This document shows positions 51,654 through 58,646 of a stretch of 64,000 nt of DNA, in pieces (the first letter of the stretch is position 1; each line of letters opens with the position of its first letter). The notes below the pieces were generated by a model. It did no database searches and was not told the DNA's origin. It was given only the letters and a program-made list of their open reading frames with translations. The stretch lies in contig NZ_MCIF01000002.1 of NCBI RefSeq assembly GCF_003268475.1, positions 5,028,100-5,092,099 of the forward strand, given 5' to 3'. The stretch comes from Thermogemmatispora tikiterensis. Its GTDB lineage: Bacteria; Chloroflexota; Ktedonobacteria; Ktedonobacterales; Ktedonobacteraceae. Position numbers and translations under genes: made by a program.

Positions 51654-52808
51654 ATGCCAGGATCGAAGAAAGTTCGCGTAGCCATTGTGGGCGTTGGCAA
51701 CTGTGCCAGTTCGCTTGTGCAAGGTGTCTACTATTATCGCAACGCCAGGCCGGACGACTTCGTGCCGGGGCTGATGCACGTCACCCTGGGGGGCTATCAT
51801 ATCAGCGACATTGAATTTTCAGCAGCTTTCGATATTGACCAGAACAAAGTTGGCAAGGATCTTGCTGAGGCCATCTATGCTGCCCCCAACAACACCTACC
51901 GCTTTGCCGACGTTCCGCCGCTGGGAGTCAAAGTCTATCGAGGCATGACCCACGACGGGCTGGGCAAATACCTCTCGCAAGTCATCACCAAAGCGCCGGG
52001 CAAGACCGACGATGTCGTGCGCATTCTCAAGGACACCGGGACCGACGTCCTGGTCAACTACCTGCCAGTTGGTTCTGAAACGGCCACCAAGTGGTATGTC
52101 GAGCAGGTGCTACAGGCTGGTGTTGCCTTCGTCAACTGCATCCCAGTCTTCATCGCGCGTGAGCAATACTGGCAGGAGCGCTTTAAAGAGGCCGGGCTGC
52201 CGATGATTGGAGACGACATCAAGAGCCAGGTCGGCGCCACCATTGTTCACCGTGTGCTTGCCAAGCTCTTCCGTGACCGTGGTGTGCGCCTGGAGCGCAC
52301 CATGCAGCTCAACGTTGGCGGCAACACCGACTTCTACAACATGCTAGAGCGCGAGCGACTGGAGTCCAAGAAGATCAGCAAGACCAATGCCGTCACCAGC
52401 CAGCTGGACTACGAGCTGTCACCGGAGAATGTCCACATTGGGCCATCGGACTACGTAGCCTGGCTGCAAGATCGCAAGTGGGCCTACATCCGTCTGGAGG
52501 GGCGTACCTTCGGTGATGTGCCGCTCAACCTGGAGCTGAAGCTAGAGGTTTGGGACTCGCCCAACTCTGCCGGCGTCGTCATTGACGCGGTGCGCATGGC
52601 CAAGCTCGCGTTGGACCGTGGCCTGAGCGGTACCCTGATTGGACCGAGCGCCTACCTCATGAAGTCGCCGCCAGTGCAGTATCCTGATGATGTCGCGCGC
52701 GCCATGACCGAGGCCTTTATCCGGGGCGAGGAGCCAGAGGCCGCCTCTGCGCGTACGGAGGCTGTGGAGCCGAGTAACGGCTACAAAGTCGAGGCTCCCA
52801 GCGAATAA
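51654..52808 (+). CDS. ino1: Inositol-3-phosphate synthase (actinobacterial type)
   Basis: A 384-residue enzyme that isomerises glucose 6-phosphate to inositol 3-phosphate with NAD+ as transient oxidant. KVRVAIVGVGNCASSLVQGV is the NAD-binding Rossmann loop. GDDIKSQVGATIVHRVLAKL, MQLNVGGNTDFYNMLERERL followed by ESKKISKTNAV, and GPSDYVAWLQDRKWAYIRLE are the signature blocks of the short mycobacterial-type enzymes. It begins inositol lipid or soluble inositol synthesis. TAGGAGGAAGG stands 10 bases before the ATG. A palindrome overlaps its leader and a terminator follows. Confidence 0.92.
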   Translation: MPGSKKVRVAIVGVGNCASSLVQGVYYYRNARPDDFVPGLMHVTLGGYHISDIEFSAAFDIDQNKVGKDLAEAIYAAPNNTYRFADVPPLGVKVYRGMTHDGLGKYLSQVITKAPGKTDDVVRILKDTGTDVLVNYLPVGSETATKWYVEQVLQAGVAFVNCIPVFIAREQYWQERFKEAGLPMIGDDIKSQVGATIVHRVLAKLFRDRGVRLERTMQLNVGGNTDFYNMLERERLESKKISKTNAVTSQLDYELSPENVHIGPSDYVAWLQDRKWAYIRLEGRTFGDVPLNLELKLEVWDSPNSAGVVIDAVRMAKLALDRGLSGTLIGPSAYLMKSPPVQYPDDVARAMTEAFIRGEEPEAASARTEAVEPSNGYKVEAPSE

Positions 52809-52919
52809 CCACGTCAGCAGATGCGAAGAGCTCACACGAGGAGAGAGGTGCTGGTGCTGACAACGAGCGGTCAAGCCTGATGCTAGCCTCGCGCCTCCTG
52901 CTCATCGTCAAGAGAGCAA

Positions 52920-52974
52920 GCCAGGTTCCCAGACAGGCGCTGGCACTGCCTGCCCGGGAACCTGGCCTTTCTTT
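52920..52974 (+). terminator. Terminator of ino1
   Basis: GCCAGGTTCCC (52920-52930) pairs with GGGAACCTGGC (52956-52966) with an inner CAGGC/GCCTG stem, followed by CTTTCTTT. It lies between the convergent ino1 and csrA genes and may serve both. Confidence 0.7.
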
Positions 52975-53007
52975 GGACGAGAGATGTGCTGGATGATAGA
53001 TGAACCG

Positions 53008-53232
53008 CTACGAGCGCTGTACGCTTGGAGCATTCGTCACGGTCGAAGCATTAGCTGCTGCTTGCTGGTGCTGGTCCTGCCCCGAGCGTAACAGCTCCTC
53101 GCGTACAATGGTCACCTCTGGCGGAGCGCTGATCCCGATTTTGACGCGCTCCCCCTCGACCGCGAGGACCGAGATGCTAATGACCCCACCGAGAATGATG
53201 CTTTCACCAACTTTGCGTCTCAAAACAAGCAT
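53008..53232 (-). CDS. csrA: Carbon storage regulator, RNA-binding
   Basis: A 74-residue CsrA. MLVLRRKVGESIILGG, ISISVLAVEGERVKIGISAP and VTIVREELLRSG reproduce the five-strand fold, including Arg and Leu positions used to bind GGA motifs in mRNA leaders. A 24-residue Gln/Ala/Ser tail extends the usual ~60 residues. AAGGGAG lies 5 bases before the ATG. In flagellated bacteria CsrA is often paired with FliW; none is adjacent, but a FliA/WhiG-type sigma gene is 660 bp upstream on the same strand. Confidence 0.92.
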   Translation of the reverse strand: MLVLRRKVGESIILGGVISISVLAVEGERVKIGISAPPEVTIVREELLRSGQDQHQQAAANASTVTNAPSVQRS

Positions 53233-53893
53233 GTAAGGCTCCCTTCCCCAGAAGCATTTCCGAGACGTCCCTGCGCTGCAGATGACACCTTACAGGCGTC
53301 TCTTCAAGCCGAACACAGACGAGATGCCGAGCAGCGAGTGGGCTTCCTGCTCACACTGGACGTTGCTGGTGACGGAAACGGGTAGGCCGTTTCCGGTCAC
53401 TGGCACGGAGCACAACAAACCGCTGGTCTGTGAGCGCCTTGTGCAGATTCAATGTGCGCTCTTTGTCAAAAAGACGATTCAGCGCCAGGATTTTCCGCAC
53501 AAGCAAGCGAGGTTCGATCTCGCAGACCTGCGTGCGCACTCGCGCTGGCGATAAAACTACCCTCTCTGTAGATTGTACACCGTGCTTCAGCAACCACTGT
53601 TTCCCCGGGCGTTGCGCGCAGTGGGGGTCTATCCCTGTTGACGGGCCGCAGCGCCTTGGCCATCGTCTCAGCGCTGAGCGGCCCTGCTGCTGTGGCCGAA
53701 GCCGCCGTGGTCGTTGAGAGTGATGCGGAGCCCTGATCTGCACCTGGGTACCCTCCCCTGAAAGGTGTGACACCGGGGCTGGCTTTCCTGCCGAGGAAGC
53801 CTGCTCCCTTATCGTCGTCAACAGGTCGCTCACGATCAACAGGGAAACCAGGGATCGTAATAATACTCTGTTTATGATACTATACGATCCAGG
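53233..53893. other. Gap between the sigma factor and csrA
   Basis: About 660 bp on the coding side of two minus-strand genes. Minus-strand frames cover most of it (one of 162 codons), but codon use and composition are not protein-like and no FliW or FlgM motif is seen. I leave it unassigned; a frameshifted gene is possible. Confidence 0.4.
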
Positions 53894-54763
53894 CTATGGT
53901 ACAGTGGGGACTTGCTGATGGGCGAGCGAATCGATTTGCCGGGCGTGTTCGTGTGTTGATGTAGAACGAGTACTTGTGTAACTACCACGCTTGTGCTGTG
54001 GTTCGTGTAGCCCGAGGCTGATACGCAAGTGAAGCAGCGTCTGAGTGTGCAGCTGGCTCACGCGTGACTGCGAGATGCCGAGTATCTTGCCGATCTCGCT
54101 CATGCTGAGGCCCTCAACATAGTAGAGAGCGAGTAAGAGGCGCTCGCGGCGAGGGAGGTGCTCGATGGCCTGGCTGAGGGCTTGCAGCAGCTCACGGCGC
54201 TCGACGGCACTGGCCGGCTCGGGGGTGGCATGGTCTTCCAGAGCATCGCCGAGGGAGTAATGGTCGCCATCGCTCTCAGGCGCGTGAAGGGGGCTATCCA
54301 GCGAGAGAATGACCGTACCCACCTCCTGGAGCATACGGCGATAGCGGCGCAGTGAGACTCCGAGCGCCGTGGCCATCTCCTCGTCGCGCGCTGGTCGCCC
54401 CAGCCGTCGCTCTAACTCGGCCATCGTCTGCTCGACCTGCTTGATGCGCTGCAGGGCCGAGCGCGAGAACCAGTTGAGGGCGCGCAGCTGATCGATTACC
54501 GCTCCCCGGATGCGCGGGCTGGCAAAGGCTTCGAAGCTGATCCCGCGCGTAGGATCGTAGCGATCGATGGCGTTGATGAGGCCAAGCATGCCGTAACCGA
54601 TCAGATCATCGACTTCCAGCAGGCTGCGTGTCGGAATGCCTAACCGATCGACGGTGACTTTCACCAGCGGTACATAGGCCTCGATCAACAGGCGGCGCTG
54701 TGCCTGACTGTGGGTGCGCATGAACTCGGCCCAGATCTCTTCCAGGTGCGCGGAACTGGTCAT
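53894..54763 (-). CDS. FliA/WhiG-type RNA polymerase sigma factor
   Basis: A 289-residue sigma-70 of the FliA/WhiG group. Region 2 is LVKVTVDRLGIPTRSLLEVD, GYGMLGLINAIDRYDPTRGI and FEAFASPRIRGAVIDQLRAL, including the group's R-G-A-x-x-D-x-L-R signature. Region 3 is KQVEQTMAELERRLGRPARD, and region 4 GLSMSEIGKILGISQSRVSQ. Members direct flagellar (FliA) or sporulation (WhiG) genes; Ktedonobacteria form mycelia and spores, so a WhiG-like developmental role is attractive but inferred. A 35-residue Ser/Thr/His-rich tail follows region 4. AAGGAGATG precedes the ATG. Confidence 0.9.
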   Translation of the reverse strand: MTSSAHLEEIWAEFMRTHSQAQRRLLIEAYVPLVKVTVDRLGIPTRSLLEVDDLIGYGMLGLINAIDRYDPTRGISFEAFASPRIRGAVIDQLRALNWFSRSALQRIKQVEQTMAELERRLGRPARDEEMATALGVSLRRYRRMLQEVGTVILSLDSPLHAPESDGDHYSLGDALEDHATPEPASAVERRELLQALSQAIEHLPRRERLLLALYYVEGLSMSEIGKILGISQSRVSQLHTQTLLHLRISLGLHEPQHKRGSYTSTRSTSTHEHARQIDSLAHQQVPTVP

Positions 54764-55509
54764 CGATAGACATCTCCTTGCCGGACTGAGGTCTCGCCCT
54801 GCTGACTTGCTCTCCTCTCCTCGTATTTCTGGCCCTCACGGCTCATCGGCTGGACTGCCTGCCCTCTCTATCCAGCCCACTCCCCTCTGGCTTGTGATGT
54901 ATTGCTGGCTGGGCTGACTCTCCCTGACAGGGTGTGCCTGGTTGGCCTGGGTGACTGGCTGCTTGATCGGCTGACAGGCTGGGAGGATGCTGATGTCTGG
55001 GCTGGCAGTTGCCTGGGGCGCTTCATGGCGCTGGTCCGGTGGCCCGTCGCTGGCTAACTTTGCCAGCTGGGCTGGTTGAGTTTATCTGCTCCCTTGTCTA
55101 GCTAGAGTGTACGAGAGTGCTTGCTGTTGAGCTACTGACGGAGGTCGCTTCCTTGCTATGCCAAAGGTCCTGAAATTCTTTCTGCCCTGCAATTCTTTGG
55201 CTGAGAAAAGGGAGGGGTCTAATCGCCGGCATTTTTTTGCCGATAGGGATGTTCTATAGAGAAAGATAAGGGAGATGGGGAATCCCCCTCCGCTTGCCAG
55301 AGCGAGAGTGTTCGCGCCCGGCTCTGACTCAGCAGCCGGACGCAGCTGCTTTTTGGGCGGGCTGATGCGCGGTGCCGGTGAGCGGATCGGCTGGGGATAG
55401 TCAGTAGCTTCCCCAGTGAATGAGCAGGTCAAGTAACAGAGCAAGCATACAGATGGAGATAGACAAGCTGAGCTGATGGCAGCTTTGCATTGAGAGGAGA
55501 CAGCGTCCT
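54764..55509. other. Intergenic region, no gene recognised
   Basis: About 745 bp between the divergent sigma and small-protein genes. Tandem GGCTGG-type words occur near 54890-55080. No frame has a motif or good ribosome site. Confidence 0.4.
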
Positions 55510-55827
55510 ATGGATAGACGAGAGTATGAGAATCAACATGAGCAGGAACCTGCCTGCGACGAGGAGCGCTCTCCGATGGAGCAGCTACACCTGCCTCTGG
55601 AGGCCAACGAGCAGACGCTGCCAGAGGCGGAAGCCCTCGACTCCTTGCGCGAAGCTGGTTTTCTCCCAGAGGAGATTCAACGCCTGCTACAGCTGCGCCG
55701 CCGCGTACAGAAGAGCGGTGAGATCCCGCCCTATCTCAGCGGCGACCCGCATCTGCAGTTCGCTCGCTGGCTCTATGAGCATGGAGCTATCGGCGAATTT
55801 TCTGAATCGCAAGAGGAAGCCTCCTGA
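55510..55827 (+). CDS. Small acidic protein of unknown function
   Basis: A 105-residue hydrophilic, acidic protein without a family I recognise. The N-terminal 45 residues are Glu/Gln-rich; the C-terminal part, FLPEEIQRLLQLRRRVQKSG followed by DPHLQFARWLYEHGAIGEF, is probably a compact helical domain. AGGAGA lies about 10 bases before the ATG at 55510. It stands alone upstream of two tRNA genes. A protein-interaction role is only a guess. Confidence 0.6.
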   Translation: MDRREYENQHEQEPACDEERSPMEQLHLPLEANEQTLPEAEALDSLREAGFLPEEIQRLLQLRRRVQKSGEIPPYLSGDPHLQFARWLYEHGAIGEFSESQEEAS

Positions 55828-56126
55828 CCCTGCGAGCGGAGACAACGCCCGGCAGTGATTGGTTCCTGCTTCGGCCAGGATAGAGCAGGACGCATCGCGG
55901 GCAGCTTCCTCGGCAGGGGAGGAGCGTGCTCCTGCTGGAAAGCTGCCCCTGGTCACTGGTGTCTTTCTTTCTGGCAAGCCCTCCCCGGTACCTGATAACC
56001 TCTTCCTGTCTTGTTCTCTGCTTTGCGCCGGGCAACCTGACTGAGGAGACTATTGGCCGGATGGCTGGAGGTTCGTGCAAACGCACTCACTGCTGCCAAT
56101 GTTTGTGAGGGCTGTTTTACACCCCC

Positions 56127-56156
56127 TTGTCAGCCGCCCGGGGAATGTGATATACT
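56127..56156 (+). promoter_or_regulatory. Promoter of the tRNA-Ser pair
   Basis: TTGTCA (56127-56132), 18 bp, TATACT (56151-56156), just 7 bp before the first tRNA-Ser. Both boxes match five of six consensus bases. Confidence 0.65.
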
Positions 56157-56163
56157 ATGCGCC

Positions 56164-56254
56164 GGAGAGATGTCAGAGTGGTTGATTGAGCCGCTCTCGA
56201 AAAGCGGTAGGGTCCGAAAGACCCTCGTGGGTTCGAATCCCACTCTCTCCGCCA
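56164..56254 (+). tRNA. tRNA-Ser (anticodon CGA)
   Basis: Acceptor GGAGAGA pairs with TCTCTCC, the anticodon stem CCGCT/AGCGG encloses CTCGAAA with anticodon CGA, and a long variable arm (GGGTC...GACCC) marks a class II tRNA. T arm GTGGG-TTCGAAT-CCCAC. Discriminator G, and CCA is encoded. Confidence 0.95.
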
Positions 56255-56383
56255 GAAATAGTGACTCGCTAACGCTCATCTCGGCGCAGCGGGTCACTCC
56301 CATGTTAGTCTTCCTGGTCATGCCGCTGTGTGCGTGAGAGAGAGCAGTGGCAGCCGGTGATTAACATGGTGGTTGTACTATAC

Positions 56384-56472
56384 GGAGGAGTCTCATAGTG
56401 GCCTAGTGAGCACGACTGGAAATCGTGTGGGGTTAACAGCCCCCGTGGGTTCGAATCCCACCTCCTCCGCCA
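56384..56472 (+). tRNA. tRNA-Ser (anticodon GGA)
   Basis: Acceptor GGAGGAG/CTCCTCC, anticodon stem CACGA/TCGTG with loop CTGGAAA (anticodon GGA), a long variable arm (GGGG...CCCC), T arm GTGGG-TTCGAAT-CCCAC, discriminator G and encoded CCA. It lies 129 bp after the first tRNA-Ser and is probably co-transcribed. Confidence 0.95.
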
Positions 56473-56529
56473 TCTTGAACCGGTGAGGGAGATGATCCCT
56501 GCCGCGATCAAAAGAGAAAGCTCAGAGTT

Positions 56530-56568
56530 GCGGGATGAATGGTGCTCCCATTCGTCCCGCGTTTTTTT
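56530..56568 (+). terminator. Terminator after the tRNA-Ser pair
   Basis: GCGGGATGAATGG (56530-56542) pairs with CCATTCGTCCCGC (56548-56560; one T-G) around a 5-base loop, followed by GTTTTTTT. A textbook rho-independent terminator. Confidence 0.9.
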
Positions 56569-56668
56569 GGAAGGTCACTGGACCCTGCGGGGCAGGTTGC
56601 TCGGGTGATGCTTCGGGGCCTGGTCTGATAAGTTCCTGTCGGCCTGCCGCTGCCGATCTATCTCTTCC

Positions 56669-57391
56669 TCATCTGTGAGCGAGGCGCGCTTTGGTGGGGT
56701 GGCTGGAGTGGTGCGGGCTGAGGGGGCGGGGAGGCAGGAAAGGGGCCTCGGTCGGATCAGGGTCTGGTGGGGGGGTAGGCGTGGCTAGAGGCGTGGCTGT
56801 GGGGGCAGGAGGTGAGGGGGAGGGAACGGGTGTAGGTGACGGTGCAGGGGTTGGTGTTGGGGTGGGGGTGGGAGAAGGTGCTGGTGTTGGGGTCGGCGTC
56901 GGTAAGGGTGTAGGAGAAGGGGCAGGCGTAGGTGTTGGTGTGGGGGTCAGCGTGGGGGCCGGTGTCGGGGAGGGCTGAGGTTGAGGTGAGGGCGACGGGG
57001 AGGGCTGGGGCCGTGGCGTGGGATGCGGCTGAGGACGTACCGTCGGCGTGACCACAGGCAGGGCCGTTGGTCCCGGCTGCGGCATGGTCAGAGGACTCCC
57101 GCAGGGCGGGAAGGGTGGAAAGCTCAGGCTGCTTCCTGACTGAGAGGGACCACCCTGGCTCGGCGGCGTCAGACTAGGCGGTAGGGGAACCGTCATGGTG
57201 CTTTCGGCAATGCGCTCCTGCGTCTGGGCCGCCAGTGCTCCCTCTGATTGGGAGGAGACAGGCCGACTCGACTGGCTGCCCAGCCAGATCGGCAGGCCGA
57301 AGCTCAGGAGGGCTGCTAGCGCCAACAGGGTGAGCAGCAGAAAGCGCAAAGCACAGCCGCGGTTCCACAGCGCCATCACCGTATCCAGCAT
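56669..57391 (-). CDS. Membrane-anchored Pro/Thr-rich protein
   Basis: A 240-residue protein. A single membrane segment (FLLLTLLALAALLSFGLPIW, about residues 16-36) anchors it; the rest is extracytoplasmic low-complexity sequence made largely of P-T-P, P-S-P and A-P units, reminiscent of mucin-like wall-spanning stalks. No folded domain follows. The ATG at 57391 is chosen because it places the helix at the N-terminus; a GTG at 57433 just after the upstream gene's stop is the alternative. It is third in a minus-strand cluster with the transglutaminase and PH-like genes. Confidence 0.65.
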   Translation of the reverse strand: MLDTVMALWNRGCALRFLLLTLLALAALLSFGLPIWLGSQSSRPVSSQSEGALAAQTQERIAESTMTVPLPPSLTPPSQGGPSQSGSSLSFPPFPPCGSPLTMPQPGPTALPVVTPTVRPQPHPTPRPQPSPSPSPQPQPSPTPAPTLTPTPTPTPAPSPTPLPTPTPTPAPSPTPTPTPTPAPSPTPVPSPSPPAPTATPLATPTPPPDPDPTEAPFLPPRPLSPHHSSHPTKARLAHR

Positions 57392-57444
57392 GCTGATGCC
57401 TGCTCCTCTCCTCGCCTCTTCTCCACCGCTCACCGCCCGCCAGG

Positions 57445-58536
57445 CTAGCGTGTCACCGGCTCGCTGCCGACGCGGCGCTCTCGCTGGCTGGCCTCATGAC
57501 TGGGGCCGGCCTCTCCCTCACCATGCTCCTCCAACTCAACGCTCATCAACGTTGAGAGCTGGCGCTCTTGCTGAAAGCGCCACAGCAGCTTCTCCAGGCA
57601 AAGTACGCATTCCAGAGGACGGCGCATCGTGAACAGCTCGCGGCGCCGCCAGTGATCGGCCAGGAAGGCCACCCCGTTGCGCTGGCGGATCACCTGCAGT
57701 ACATGGTCGTAGCCAAGCAGGATCTGACAGCGGCGCCCCAGATAGATCAGACGGCGATCGGTCAGAATGAGTAGACCGTGGTCGCGCACGGCCTCCTCTG
57801 GGGGGGCGAAGGGTCGGAGCTGCTCATTGCAGAGTGTTGCCTGGCAGCAATAGTAAGCGCGCTCGCCGAAGGCCAGGCGAACGGGGACCTGGACAGGTGG
57901 TAGCGGGTCCTTCAATGGGGAGCGCCGTCCACGTTGTCGAGAGAGCGTAATCTCCTGGCGACGCTCACGCTCCTCCTGAAGGCGGGCCTGGCGACGCTGC
58001 AGCAGCTCCCGGCGAGCCATCTGCCAGCCTGTCGGCGCCAGCGCGCGCATCAGGGCTGTCGGCGTTTCTCTTTCGGTCGGCGGGGCAGCCGTCTCTGCCG
58101 GGTCAGCGCTGGTTCTCTCGGAGTCGGTGGGCGCCGGTTCATGGCCAGGGACCGCCAGCAAGCGTGCCTGCGGGCAGGTGCGCAGCAGATAGTCAACCAT
58201 CTTGCGCACATCCTCCACCGCGGCAATTCCACGCAGAATCACGCGCTGCTGACCAAAGGTCAACTCCAGACGGGCCGAAGGTAGGCCCAGCAGGGAGCGA
58301 TAGATCGGGCGAATCTGGGTCAGGTGGCGCAGCTCATAAACGGCCCCGTGAACCCGCAGGTGATCGGGGTAGAGCTGGAAGAGTCGGCCCCAACCACACG
58401 TTCCTTCCACAATTGGCAAAGACAGAGGATGCTCCGCCCACTCGGCGGCGTCGATCTGATTTCTGCCTCGCTCAGACCTCTTCTCCACTTCCACGTCCTC
58501 TTCCTCACCCACCGTTCTCGTTGCTGTTGCTTTCAA
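57445..58536 (-). CDS. Protein with two PH-like modules, unknown function
   Basis: A 363-residue cytoplasmic protein. RLFQLYPDHLRVHGAVYELR with IRPIYRSLLGLPSARLELTF looks like a small PH-like (bacterial PH) beta sandwich at ~45-125, and a second is suggested at ~235-330 by YYCCQATLCNEQL and HGLLILTDRRLIYLGRRCQI. Between them lies a charged helical linker (RRELLQRRQARLQEERERRQ). No catalytic motif is seen. It lies between the transglutaminase and Pro/Thr-rich genes on the same strand. Confidence 0.6.
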   Translation of the reverse strand: MKATATRTVGEEEDVEVEKRSERGRNQIDAAEWAEHPLSLPIVEGTCGWGRLFQLYPDHLRVHGAVYELRHLTQIRPIYRSLLGLPSARLELTFGQQRVILRGIAAVEDVRKMVDYLLRTCPQARLLAVPGHEPAPTDSERTSADPAETAAPPTERETPTALMRALAPTGWQMARRELLQRRQARLQEERERRQEITLSRQRGRRSPLKDPLPPVQVPVRLAFGERAYYCCQATLCNEQLRPFAPPEEAVRDHGLLILTDRRLIYLGRRCQILLGYDHVLQVIRQRNGVAFLADHWRRRELFTMRRPLECVLCLEKLLWRFQQERQLSTLMSVELEEHGEGEAGPSHEASQRERRVGSEPVTR

Positions 58537-58646
58537 AGCACTTTCTATCTGAGAGAACGTTTCAAGAGATCTTTGGTAACACGTGGCGATAACTTTACAT
58601 CTATCGATCGCTGAGTTTACAGGCAGGAAAGGAAAGAAGGCTGGTC

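Noticed and set aside
53351..53839. 162-codon minus-strand frame between the sigma factor and csrA (possible FliW or FlgM)
   Set aside because: Composition is Arg/Gln/His-rich and no FliW or FlgM motif could be found in any of the three minus-strand frames.
56691..56978. Gly/Val-rich plus-strand frame opposite the Pro/Thr-rich gene
   Set aside because: It is the antisense of P-T-P repeats, so the G-V pattern is forced by the other strand.
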